A DNA stretch of 64,000 nucleotides from Prorocentrum cordatum (taxonomy: Eukaryota; Sar; Dinophyceae; Prorocentrales; Prorocentraceae). The notes under the pieces are model-generated. The model was not told the DNA's origin, searched no databases, and saw only the letters and a list, made by a program, of their open reading frames with translations. Location of the stretch: positions 358,620 to 422,619 of the forward strand of contig CAUYUJ010020182.1 of assembly GCA_963575745.1 (NCBI GenBank), written 5' to 3'. A program made the position numbers and the translations under genes. Below are positions 10,965 through 21,259 of the stretch, one piece after another (positions within the stretch are counted from its first letter, which is position 1; every line of letters begins with the position of its first letter).

Positions 10965-11975
10965 GGCTGGGGCCGAGGCAGACTGAGTCCGAGGCAGGAG
11001 GCTGAGGCTGAGGCACGCCGACGCAGGCTGAGGATGAGGCTGAGGCAGGCTGAGGCTGAGGCAGGCTGAAGCTGAGGCTGATGCAGGCTGAGGCCGAGGC
11101 AGGCTGAGGCTGAGGCTGAGGCAGGCTGAGGCTGAGGCTGATGCAGGCTGAGGCTGAGGCTGAGGCTGATGCAGGCTGAGGCTGAGAGGCTGGCGCTGAG
11201 GCTGAGGCAGGCTGAGGCTGAGGCTGAGGCCGAGGCAGGCTGAGGCTGAGGCTGAGGCAAGCCGAGGCAGGCTGAGGCTGAGGCTGAAGCTGAGGCAGGC
11301 TGAGGCTGCGGCTGCGGCTGAGGCTGAGGCCAGCTGAGGCTGAGGCAGGCTGAGGCTGAGGCTGAGCAGTGAGGCTGAGGCAGGCTGAGGCTGAGGCTGA
11401 GGCTGAGGCCGAGGCAGGCTGAGGCTGAGGCCAAGGCAAGCCGAGGCAGGCTGAGGCTGAGGCTGAGGCTGCTGCTGAGGCTGAGACAGGCTGAGGCTGA
11501 GGCTGAGGCAGGCTGAGGCTGAGGCAGGCTGAGGCTGAGGCCGAGGCAGGCTCAGGCCGAGACAGGCTGAGACTGAGGCTGAGGCTGAGGATGAGGATGA
11601 GGCCGAGGCAGGCCGAAGCTCAGACAAGGTGAGGCTGAAGGGGGGGGGAAGGGCGGGGGGGGAGGAGGGGAGGCTGAGGCAGGCTGTTGCCGAGGCAGGC
11701 TGAGGCCGAGGCAGGCTGAGGCTGAGGCTGAGGCAAGCCGAGGCAGGCTGAGGCTGAGGCAGGCTGAGGCTGAGGCTGAGGCTGAGGCTGAGGCTGAGGC
11801 TGAGGCTGAGGCTGAGGCAGGCTGAGGCTGAGGCAGGCTGAGGCTGAGGCTGACGCAGGCTGAGGCCGAGGCAGGCTGAGGCTGAGGCTGAGGCAGGCTG
11901 AGGCTGAGGCCGAGGCAGGCTGAGGCTGAGACTGAGGAATGCAGGCTGAGGCTGAAACTGAGGCAGGCTGAGGCA
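10965..11975. repeat. GAGGCT hexanucleotide minisatellite
   Basis: About 1 kb of (GAGGCT)n broken by GAGGCAGGCT units. On the minus strand it translates as Ser/Ala/Gln/Pro/Leu repeats in all frames, giving frames up to 364 residues that are not genes. Confidence 0.95.
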
Positions 11976-12235
11976 TCCGTAGGAATCCATAGGAATCCTT
12001 AGGAATCCCTAGGAATCCTTAGGAATCCGTAGGCATCCTTAGGAATCCGTAGGCATAGTTAAGCATCCTCGGGAATCCTTAGGAATCTTTAGGATTCCTC
12101 CGGAATCCTTAGGAATTCCTAGGAATCCCTAGGAATCAGGATTCCTAAGGTTTCCTAAGGATTGCTATGAATTCCTAAGAATGCATAAGGATGCCTTAGG
12201 AATCCCTAGGAATCCTTAGGATTACATTGGATCCT
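11975..12235. repeat. AGGAATCCTT short tandem repeat
   Basis: Units of about 10-11 bases (AGGAATCC(C/T)T, AGGCATCCTT, AGGAATCCGT), in part inverted (AGGATTCCT). It directly continues the GAGGCT array. Confidence 0.9.
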
Positions 12236-12420
12236 AAGGCCGTTGCCACTGCGACTGTCATTGCGAATGCGACTGCGACTGCGAGAGCAGCAGAATTCTA
12301 CAACTGGATTCTCACCTGAATCTCGATGGGGATGCTTCCAGATATGCTTATACACATCGCAATTAGGTTGCTTTGCCGGGATAATTTGGTCCGCAGCTCG
12401 GCTCTGCCGAGGTCTGTCGC

Positions 12421-12605
12421 CGGCGAGCGAGGGGGGGAAGTGAGAAGGAGGAGGCCTTCTCGGAAGGCGGCGGGGCTTCTCAGAAGCCCTCCAGCCTTCA
12501 GAGCTGTGCCTGTCGAGAAGGCTCAGGAAACTTCTCAGAAGGCCAGGGGACTTCCAAGCCTTCTGAGAAGGTCCGCCCCTTCTGCTTTCCCCCCGGGCTC
12601 GCCGC
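12421..12605. mobile_element. Family C inverted-repeat element, copy 1
   Basis: Left terminus CGGCGAGCGAGGGGGGGAAG and right terminus CTTTCCCCCCGGGCTCGCCG are inverted repeats. The interior is a chain of small palindromes (CTTCTCAGAAGCC, CCTTCTGAGAAGG). Related copies lie at 18971, 20936, 25021 (truncated) and 30837. Confidence 0.75.
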
Positions 12606-13180
12606 CCAGTCTGGTCCCATCCCCCCCGGACCGGCTTCTCATTCCGAGTCGGTTTTGTTGACGGCCCGTTTCTGCAGGCCACCAAGAATTCACAGAAATG
12701 GCTTGCTGTGTTTTTCCTCGACGGGAGGACGTCAGGGTCCCATCCCCTGCTGCCCCCTTTCCCCGTTGGCGCGGCCCTCGGCCACGGGGAGAGGGGGCAA
12801 TTCCATTCGGGCGAATGTGTATTTCCGTTCGTCGCCGACGTCATATTTGTATCTCGATGTTTCGCCGAAGTCAAACTTGCACCTCGGTGTTTCCTTAAAT
12901 TCACACTTCCGTTGAAGGCCGATTCGGATTTCACGTGTTGTGTTTTCTGTTCGCGCTGTCACACTTGTACGTCGTGTGCTCGTTGATGTCATATTTTGGC
13001 ACCTGCTCCGGGGCGACATAAGGCGAAGGGGGCTCCTGGGCTTACCAGTTTGAAACATATCCCGATCCCAATGGTTGACATCACCTCACCTCGATGCCGA
13101 TCTTCAGGATTCCCTCCGTTCCTGAGGGCCTATCCCCAAGCTTGTCCTCGCGTTTTGCTCGCCCACCTCAGGGATAGGGA
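12606..13180. other. Unassigned; contains diverged repeats of about 29 bp (12829-13010)
   Basis: GACGTCATATTTGTATCTCG, GAAGTCAAACTTGCACCTCG and similar phrases follow each other about every 29 bases. Frames across it are short and carry no known domain. Confidence 0.4.
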
Positions 13181-13499
13181 TAAGTTCGAGGCTGGTTATG
13201 GGCGCCGCCAGGCCAACCCCGCTCGCCCAGCCTCCCCGGGCCGGCCGCGCGTCCAGGGGGCGCGGGCGGGCCGTCGCGGAGGGGGTGAGCTCGGGTGCTC
13301 TCTGGGGAGGTGTGGGGGAGGGGGGGGCGGGAGGAGAGGGCGTGCAGGCCTGTAGGGGGCGCCCTGGGCGCCGCCAGGCCAACCCCGAGTTCGCCGCCGT
13401 CTCCTCGACGCTGCTGCGGGGCAGGGTGGAGCGCCGGCAGGCCCGCACGGGGGGCTGCGCCCTCGGCACCGGCGGGGGGGGGGCCTCGGCGGCCCGTGG

Positions 13500-14095
13500 G
13501 GCGGCGCTGGGAGGGAGGAGGGAGAAGGGAGGAGGGGGAAGGGAGGAGGGAGGGGAGGGAGGGAGGGAGGGGAGGGAGGCAGGGAGGGGGGCATGCAGGA
13601 GGAGGGAGGGGAAGGAGGTGAGGAGGGAGGGAGGGAGCAGGGAGGCAGGGAGGGGAGGGGAGGAGAAGGGAGGGGGGGGGGATGGGGGAGGACGGAGGGG
13701 GGACGAGAGGGAGGGGGAGGGAGGGGAGGGAGGAGGGAGGGAGGGAGGGATGGGGGAGGAGGGAGGGAGCGAGCGAGGGAGGAGGAGGAGGACGGAGGAG
13801 GAGGAGGAGGAGGAGGAGGGGGAGGAGGTAGGGGAGGAGGAGGGTGAGGGTGGGGGGAGGAGGAGGGAGGAGAGGGAGGGAGGGAGAGGATGGGAGGAGG
13901 AGGAGAGGAGGGGAGGGAGAGGGAGGAGGAGGAGGAGGGAGGAGGGAGGAGGAGGAGGGAGGGGAGGGAGGGAGGGAGGGAGGGAGGGAGGAGGGAGGAG
14001 GGAGGAGGGAGGAGGGAGGAGGGAGGAGGATGGAGGGAGAAGGGAGAAGGGAGAAGGGAGAAGGGAGGAGGGAGAAGGGAGGAGGGGGAGGAGGA
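13500..14095. repeat. Polypurine tract (GGGA/GGA)n
   Basis: About 600 bases of G and A with frequent GGG runs. The 350-430-residue Gly/Glu/Arg (+) and Pro/Ser/Leu (-) frames are artefacts. The GC-rich flanks (13198-13500, 14100-14370) gave no recognisable gene. Confidence 0.9.
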
Positions 14096-14380
14096 GGGGC
14101 CCACGGGGCCGTGGAGAGACCACGCCTCCAGGCTCGGCGCGCCACGCCGCGCAGGCCCGCGGCGCCCCGCGCCGGCCTCCACAGGACAGCCTCTGCGGGA
14201 CACTCCCTTCGTTGTACGCCCAGACGTGCGCGGCGCATTCACGGCTCATTGAGATGAGCGGTTTCCACACCACCCAACCCTCCTGCGTTGGGTTCTCGTT
14301 TTGAATAGAGCACTGCTCGCGCGAACCTTCCTTCCTTGCTTCCTTGCTTCCCGTCCCTCTCTTCCCCCCTGCCTTTGACC

Positions 14381-15290
14381 TCGCCATCCCTGGGGGGCTG
14401 CGATCTGTGAAACTGTCGCCACTTTCGAGGGCTGCTGAAGGGGCACAGCACAGTGGGCACTCACCGCAGATTCAAATGGGACCTCGCCATCCCTGGGGGG
14501 GGGTGCGATCTGTGAAACTGTCGCCACTTTCGAGGGCTGCTGAAAGGGCCCAACACAGTGGGTACTCACCGCAGATTCAAATGGGACCTCGCCATCCCTG
14601 GGGCGCTGCGATCAGTGAAACTGTCGCCACTTTCGAGGGCTGCTGAAGGGGCCCAGCACAGTGGGCACTCACCGCAGACTCAAATTAGACCTCGCCATCC
14701 CTGGGGGGCTGCGATCAGTGAAACGGTCGCCACTTTCAAAGGTTGCTAAAGGGGCCCAGCACAATGGGTACTCACCGCAGACTCAGATTAGACCCCGCCA
14801 TCCCTGGGGGGCTGCGATCTGTGAAACTGTCGCCACTTTCGAGGGCTGCTGAGGGGCCCAGCACAGTGGGTACCCACCGCAGACCCAAATTAGACCTCGC
14901 CATCCCTGGGGGGCTGCGATCTGTGAAACTGTCGCCACTTTCGAGGGCTGCTGAGGGGCACAGCACAGTGGGTACTCACCGCAGACTCATACTAGACCTT
15001 GCCATCCCTGGGGGGCTGCGATCTGTGAAACTGTCGCCGCTTTCGAGGGCTGCTGAGGGGCACAGCACAGTGGGCACTCACCACAGACTCAGATTAGACC
15101 TCGCCATCATTGGGGGGCTGCGATCTGTGAAACTGTCGCCACTTTCGAGGGCTGCTGAGGGGCACAGCACAGTGGGTACTCACCGCAGACTCAGATGGGA
15201 CCTCGCCATCCCTGGGGGGCTGCGATCTGTGAAACTGTCGCCACTTTCGAGGGCTGCTGAGGGGCACAGCACAGTGGGCTTCCCGCACGT
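14381..15290 (+). repeat. 102-105-bp tandem repeat, nine copies
   Basis: TCGCCATCCCTGGGG begins at 14381, 14484, 14589, 14692, 14795, 14897, 14999, 15101 and 15203. The first spacings are 103-105 and the last four 102. Each unit includes CTGCGATCTGTGAAACTGTC, CCACTTTCGAGGGCTGCTGA and CACAGTGGG. Since 102 is a multiple of three, a 220-residue frame (14743-15405) with a 34-residue repeat stays open. No known domain or start context supports translation. Confidence 0.9.
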
Positions 15291-15594
15291 CTTTCTCCTG
15301 CTCTTCGTTCCCGACTCCCCATGTCCTCTTCGAGCCTGTAGTTGTCGCCCCTCGTTCTTGTATGGTTCTCCTGTGCATCATGCCATAGGCGCGTGTCCCA
15401 AGTAGCTTACATATCAAACAACGGATCCTGCAATTTGATTGTCCATGCAAGTTTCGGCCAACTCCTCGTTTCCCATGATACAAATGGGTTGGGTGCGTCA
15501 CAGGGTAATTTTTGATTACGCGAGGAGGAACGTGCCGAGCGACGTGCGGCACCTTCCGTTCGCTGTCCAGGGTTCGACAGCCTTGCGGGATTCG

Positions 15595-15752
15595 GTGTCC
15601 CGGGCGTGTCCCTCTACAGGAGGAATGCTCAAAACTAGTCAGAAAATAGCCAGGGGCGATCTTTCGAGTATGCTTGACTATGGTTTAGGATCTGTTGGGC
15701 TATGTTTCCATTTCTCCTCCCAAATCCGCCTGTAGGAGGACACGCCCGACCT
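15595..15752 (+). mobile_element. Family A MITE-like element, copy 1
   Basis: CGGGCGTGTCCCTCTACAGG at 15601 faces CCTGTAGGAGGACACGCCCG ending at 15748 (19 of 20 positions pair). The T-rich centre has the family's CAGAAAATAG and GGGGCGAT. A clear target duplication was not found for this copy. Confidence 0.8.
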
Positions 15753-15754
15753 GA

Positions 15755-17600
15755 TATTAGGGGGAGTCCTCCCTGCCCTGGCGGCCAGTCCCTGGCAGTT
15801 CTCTGCCCTTGGAGCCTTGGTGTGACCGGTGCTCTGCGAGAAGCATCTGCGGCACGTGTGCTCGCACTGTCAGCGCGGGCCGCTCACAACAGCGATACTC
15901 GATCGAATCAACGATCTCTCTCCAAGTAGCGCGGGGCAGCCCATGCAGCGAGTCTGGCAGTGGTTCGCTTTCAAAGTACAGCAGCCCCAGTCCCGCACAG
16001 GCAAGGTGCAAACAGCAACTGCAGGCCTGCCCAGGCAACGACGCATGTCAATATAAGGATCCCCCGCCGCCGCAGCAGCACAGATACATCATCGTGTTCA
16101 AAATGACCAGCCAGTCTCACATACGTGATCCCCAAGGCAAAGTAAGACCTGGCCTCAGTAGGAGCAGCCCACGCAACGCAGACTCTGTCGCCGTTATCAC
16201 CGCGGGTCCCGAAGACTCGTCCTGCACAGTGCCCGGAAGATCCCACCAACGATGTTGAGATAGGCCTGGCCTGCACCGGGCCCGGCAGCCCACCAGTCGG
16301 CCCAAGGTATTCGGAAGCCGGGCAAGGGCTGCTAAATCCCTGCTAAAATCGACCTCTGGGAAGTTGTCTTCGTCCTTCCGGGAAGGAGCCCGTTGACTGT
16401 TTCGCGTGCCGCGCCTCATTCCGGGAAGCTGTGTTTTCCTTCGGGAGGGCCGTTTTAGCAGCCACGGTTGTAGCAGCCCTCGCCCAGCTTTCGAGGCATG
16501 CTGGCGCGGGTCCAGATCAACCCAACCAGTCGCACTCGCGAACACGGGGCCAGCACAGTCCTACCAGCCATATTGAGGGAGGCTTGCACACGGCCAGAAC
16601 TTTCCAGTCGATGAAGACGTCGCCGCCGCCGCAAGAGACGGCCCACCAGCCGTATTGAACAGGCTTGTCCAGGGGTGAAGCATCCCCATCAATGCTCAGA
16701 TATGCCAGCGCGGCGGTACATCGGGGCCTGACAAGCTGGTCCTGGTGCCTTCCGATTTGCTTGCGATGGCGTGTGTGGGAGCATGTGGACCGCTCCCTTC
16801 TCCTCCCTCGCGGGCTGCCCATGTCGAGGGTGGCAGCCGGCAGCGTGGCTGCCCAGACCGCTGGCCAGCCGACGCGGCTCAACATGCCGTCGGTGTCGCC
16901 GTGCCGCCGCCGGGCTCCTCTTCGCGACGCGGCGACGAGGTCGAGGTGAGGTCCCCGGCGGAGAGGGCTGCGGCCGGTGGTCGCCCAGGGACTCCCGGCC
17001 CCGAGGGCCGCGCGCGCGGGGGCGGTATGCCGCGCGCAGGGTCAAAAGCTTTTCTCACAGCAGTCGTGCTGCAACAGGCCTGCAGGACGCCACACAGAGG
17101 CTCCCGCGGGACGAACATGTCGTCGCCGAGCCGTGAGCAGTACCGAACCTGCAGACGGAGCCCCTTCCTCCGCGTCCTCTCTCCCGACCTGGGGGAGGAA
17201 GCCCAGGGAGCGGCTCACTCGCGATCCATACACGGAGTCTTAATTGCCGTGCCGTAGTCTCGCACAGGGCCAGACCTCCTAGTGGTCGAACCTGCAGAGG
17301 GCCAGAATGCTTTACCAGTCGATAAAGATGAATTATGAGGACGTGGTCGCGTTGCGAGTTCACCCACCAAGCGTGTTGGCATGAGCCTGCGCAGGCGGAG
17401 AACGCTCCCGCCAGTATTGAAATAGGCATGCACATGGCCAGGACCGTTCCCTTAGCCGTATCGAAACAGGCCTGCACAGGGCCGTAGATCCCATCTGCCG
17501 AATGTCGTACGGAGACATGCCTGCACAGGACCGGCCTCGTCTCACCAGTCGTGTTGCGATTGCCCGGCACAGGGCCAACATTTTCCCACCAGTCAAGTTG
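15755..17600. repeat. Diverged satellite, unit about 55-75 bp
   Basis: The theme CACCAGTCGTATTGA..CAGGCCTGCACAGGGCCAGA recurs with heavy substitution near 16250, 16555, 16645, 17260, 17310, 17390, 17450, 17500 and 17560. It is best preserved in 17240-17600. No gene was recognised between units. Confidence 0.5.
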
Positions 17601-17819
17601 ACGAGAATCGTTCGGCAATTTTAACCAGACGATCCAAGGATGAGGACGGCGCAGTCGAAGTAGCCGTTGTCTACGTCGTTGTTGCCCCTCGCTCTTTGCT
17701 TCCACGCACCGCTCCACTGTGCTGTTCGGAGCACACGCTGGGCCCCCTCCCAAGCTCCAAGTGGAGGCGCCGAGGGACTTGGGTTGCTGATGCTAAAAAG
17801 TTTGAGCCAAGATATCACT

Positions 17820-17915
17820 TGAATGGGAGGGGGGGGAGAAGGAGGTAAGGAGGGGAGAGGGATGAGGAGCAGGAGCTTGAGGAGGAGGAGGAAGTGGAGG
17901 AGAAGGATGATTATG
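17820..17915. repeat. G-rich / (GAG)n tract
   Basis: A short purine array. The following 17915-18060 reads as a Glu-rich frame but has no partner exon or domain. Confidence 0.7.
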
Positions 17916-18249
17916 TCAAGAACGTCGAGGAAGAGAACCCAGACCTTTGGCGACTTGACGAAGTCGAGACGGCAGTTTGTTTTCGCTGTTTTGCAACTCT
18001 TGGATTGCAGGGAGGACGTCGAGGGCACCGCGGGCCAATGCCACGAACGCAGATCGTGAAGTCAGGGGTCTGGGGAGGAGGAGGAGCTGGCGTGTAGGTC
18101 GGGGGCAACGCTCGGAGGGGCCAGGCTCCGGGCGAGGACACGTCGACCAGCAATCGCCCAAGGATCGCGCATCCGGGCCCGATGGCCTGCCCCGCCCATG
18201 ACCGTGCGGATTCGTTCTCGGAGGCATATCGCCGACATGCTTGCGGTCC

Positions 18250-18325
18250 ATCGCCTCCTCCTCCTCCTCCTCCGCCTCCTCCTCCTCCTCCTCCTCCTCC
18301 TTCTCCTCCTCCTCCTCCTCCCCTT
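18250..18325. repeat. (CTC)n microsatellite
   Basis: A CTC array. A complementary (GAG)n array follows at about 18455-18510, so the two could pair as a large hairpin. Confidence 0.85.
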
Positions 18326-18679
18326 GGGGAGCCAGCCCTCCCTAGCGTTCCCACTCGGCATGGCTCGGGGCGGGCAGCGGCGCAGTGGCTCCCAAGGAGC
18401 GGGGCCGGTGACGGGTCCTCGGCGGCTGCGTCTGAGATCAGGCTCCTCGGGTGAGGAGGAGGAGGAGGAGGCGGAGGAAGAGGAGGAGGAGGATGGCAAG
18501 GAGGAGGGGGAAGTGGTCAGTATCGTTTAACCGATCCACATCCCCATCCCCATCCAGACCCCGTCCATCTCATCCCCCCAGTGCGGGAGATAGGACCTTC
18601 GAACTCTGACAGAAACTGCCTACAGCATCTAGGGGGGGTGAACCAGCCAGTGGGGCCCAGGCCACGCGAGTGGGGATCG

Positions 18680-18873
18680 TCGGGGGCGGAAAAGAGGGGG
18701 GTGATGACTAGGGGGGGGGGATATCATGGCGGGGGCCATGATATTTCCCCAGATTTCACGGCGCCTCTTCTTATTTCATTACGTCCCTGGCCCCCCCGCT
18801 GGGCCGCGCACAAGCCGCCGGTCATGACTTGCACCCCCCCCTCTTGGACAACCCCCCTCTTTGCGGCCCCCGA
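18680..18873. mobile_element. Family D inverted-repeat element, copy 1
   Basis: TCGGGGGCGGAAAAGAGGGG faces CCCCTCTTTGCGGCCCCCGA at the right end. The interior has ATATCATGGCGGGGGCCATG, then a long conserved stretch with TTTCATTACGTCCCTGG, shared with the copies at 40481 and 42055. Confidence 0.85.
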
Positions 18874-18970
18874 GATAGGGATCGGTGAAACGATGCCCAA
18901 ATGGACGTGGGGGGATCGAGGATTGAAGGAGCGTGGCGCCAAGGTGGGCCCCCAACGGCTCCTGGACTGC

Positions 18971-19223
18971 CACCGCGGCCCCCCCCAGGGGGGGGAAGGC
19001 AGAAGGGGCGTGCCTCCTCAGAAGGCTCGGAAGTGCTCCGGCCCTCTGAGAAGAGTCCTATAAGCCCTCCCCGGAGACACGAACAGCTTGTCAGAAGGTG
19101 CAGGGGCTTCCGAGAGGCCCTCCTCTATTATGCCGCCCCCTCCGCCTCCTCCTCGCCCTCCTCCACCCGCCTCCTCCTCCCGAGAGCGCTTGCTCCTTCT
19201 CACTCCCCCCCTCGCTCGCCGCC
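18971..19223. mobile_element. Family C inverted-repeat element, copy 2, with a CTC insertion
   Basis: Left terminus CAGGGGGGGGAAGGCAGAAG and right terminus CTTCTCACTCCCCCCCTCGC match the family. The right half contains a CTC stretch (about 19130-19185) absent from copy 1. Confidence 0.65.
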
Positions 19224-19353
19224 GATGACGAGCGCCCGAGCCGCGCCCTCTCCCTCAGCGGCAGGCCCGGGTGCTCCGCCTCGGCGGCGCCGGCGCCGGC
19301 GCGGGCGGCCGAGCACTTTCAAACGGGGTTCGTTTCGGGCCCCGGGGCCTGCA

Positions 19354-19506
19354 ATTATGTCGGGCGTGTCCATCTCCAGGAGGAATTTGTAAACATGATC
19401 GAAAAAGAGTGCGGGGACGATTTGTCGATGTTGTTGCGGCTATTTTTGTTTCCATTCTACAGGAGATCTTCCAAGTTCCGCCTGTAGGAGGACAAGCCCG
19501 ACCTTA
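19354..19506 (+). mobile_element. Family A MITE-like element, copy 2
   Basis: ATTATGTCGGGCGTGTCC faces GGACAAGCCCGACCTTA. The flanks GGCCTGCA (19346-19353) and AGCCTACA (19507-19514) agree at 6 of 8 bases, as expected for an aged 8-bp target duplication. The interior has GGGGACGATTT and a T-rich centre. Confidence 0.8.
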
Positions 19507-19524
19507 AGCCTACAATCTAGGCCT

Positions 19525-20030
19525 CCCAGGATGGGGTCCGAGCAGGTGGAGTCGGAGGACCGCGCCGCATCGCCGATGCGTCGGCGCTGCGGCTCTTGGG
19601 TTGTCTGGGAAGGTCCGGGGAGTTCTTTTGAATGGGTTGTTTTGCAATTGAACATCGTATTTTGTTGGGCGGGCACGTATTTCGAAGTAGAAACAACGGC
19701 ACAAGCATACATTGTCGGCGCTTGGGGTTACCTTGCAGATCCAAGAAGTCCCCGCGGACCTCTAAAAGTCAATGTTTATGCAGTTTGTTATTCGTCTACT
19801 GCTGTGTTTTGGTTGGCTTTGACGACAGGTCCTTAACGCCAGGCCTCTCAGATGGGGTCCGAGCAGGTGGGGTCGGAGGATCGCGCCGCATTGCATCGGC
19901 GATGCGGCTCGATGTGGAGCCCGATTTTCTCCACGCCAACGGCGCCGATGCATCGACGACGTCGCCGATGCATCGGCGATGCATTGGCGATGCGGCGCGA
20001 TCCTTCGACACCATCTACCTTGGCCCCATC
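19525..20030. repeat. Local repeat pair plus a degenerate family B element
   Basis: GATGGGGTCCGAGCAGGTGG.GTCGGAGGA occurs at 19529 and again at 19852. Between them, 19690-19785 has ACGGCACAAGCATACA, GGCGCTTGG, GATCCAAGAAGTCC and GTCAATGTTTATG in family B order but without the GC-rich centre. ATGCATCGGCGATGC palindromes lie near 19900-20000. Confidence 0.55.
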
Positions 20031-20399
20031 TAGAAGGCTTCTACCTGGGCCAGGACCCCCAGCTTTCGGGTCATAACTCGGGCCTCTGGCGGCCGTACGG
20101 GACGATCTGAGCCCCCCCCGGCGACAGCTCTCGGCGAGGCGCAGACGCCGGAAGGCGTCCTGGGACTGGAGAGCCGCCGAGAAGCGACGAAGCGCCCGAA
20201 AGTTCGAAGCTTCGAACCCAGAAGCCTCGGGGCAGCTCCTCCACCCTCCCGCACGCCCCCACTGGAGGGTGGACGGGGAAGGCTCGGGAGGCGAAGGCGT
20301 GTCGCGCGCGCGAGGACATCTCGCACCTCGTGCCGCCCGGCTGCGCCAACGCCGTCACGCGCCTCCGCCCGCGCCCGTCTCCGCCGAGGGCAGGGGGCA

Positions 20400-20520
20400 T
20401 GGCAGGGAGGAGGAGGAGGAGGAGGAGGAGGCGGAGGAGGAGGAGGAGGAGGAGGAGGAGGAGGCGCAGGAGGAGGAGGAGGAGGAGCAGGAGCAGGAGC
20501 AGGAGGGGGGGACGACGACG
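20400..20520. repeat. (GGA)n microsatellite
   Basis: A GGA array with GCA interruptions, read as poly-Glu, Arg or Gly in the three frames. Confidence 0.9.
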
Positions 20521-20935
20521 GCGATAAAGGTGACGACGACAGCGCCTAGGTGTTCGTGCATTTTCGGCCACGAGACATGTGAGGGGTGTGCCGAAATCGC
20601 AGCGCCGTCATGCGGACCCTGACGCTGGGTCGTGTTGTGGGGCTCCCTATGGCCTAAGAAGTCGCGAGTGTGCCACGAATTTTACGAAGGGAGATCAGAG
20701 GCAGGGATGGGAGGAGAGAGGACGTGGGACGCTGCAGATTCAAAACTAGGACCCGATTCAACGCAGGATGGTTGGGAAAGTTGCATGGCAAAGAATCCAA
20801 CCAGGTGCGAGCGGGAGTGCCGCGAGGCAGGCGAGACGAGGGGGTCAACTCCTCGCGAGGGCCACGCAACGTGAGAGCGGTGCCTTCGGCACGGGTGCGA
20901 CGTTGCCATGCGGGCCCTTCCGCTGGGACATTCTC

Positions 20936-21136
20936 GGCGGCGAGCCCAGGGGGGAAATCAGAGGGGGCAGGCCTTCTCAGAAGGCTCGTCAGTCCTCCAG
21001 CCTTCTGAGAAGTGTTCGAAGCCCTCTCCGAAGACAGGGGCGGCTTCTCAGAAGGCCAGAGTGTTTCTGAGAGGCCCCACTGCCTTCTAAGAAGGCTTGC
21101 CTCCCCTCTCGCTTCCCCCCCCCAGATTCGCCGGCA
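20936..21136. mobile_element. Family C inverted-repeat element, copy 3
   Basis: GGCGGCGAGCCCAGGGGGGA faces CCCCCCCCCAGATTCGCCGG. The interior is a series of CCTTCTCAGAAGGC palindromes. One of the two most complete copies. Confidence 0.75.
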
Positions 21137-21259
21137 GCCTTCGGTAGAGATCCCTATGAGGCCGTAAAGCGCGTGAGAGGTGTGCCGACGTGAGCTTATG
21201 GTGCCGCCATGCCCTCGGCGGTCATTCGGTCGGCTCTCGGCCGTCTTCGGCGGGCCTGG

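Noticed and set aside
10896-11990. 364-residue minus-strand frame and others in the same block
   Set aside because: A hexamer array is open in every frame unless it encodes a stop; this is the GAGGCT minisatellite.
13104-14387. 427-residue minus-strand Pro/Ser/Leu frame and Gly/Glu frames on +
   Set aside because: Almost entirely polypurine tract; the GC-rich ends show no domain.
15809-16060. Cys-rich stretch resembling a zinc finger (CDRCSARSICGTC)
   Set aside because: The cysteine spacing does not complete a MYND or related finger, and the region belongs to a diverged satellite.
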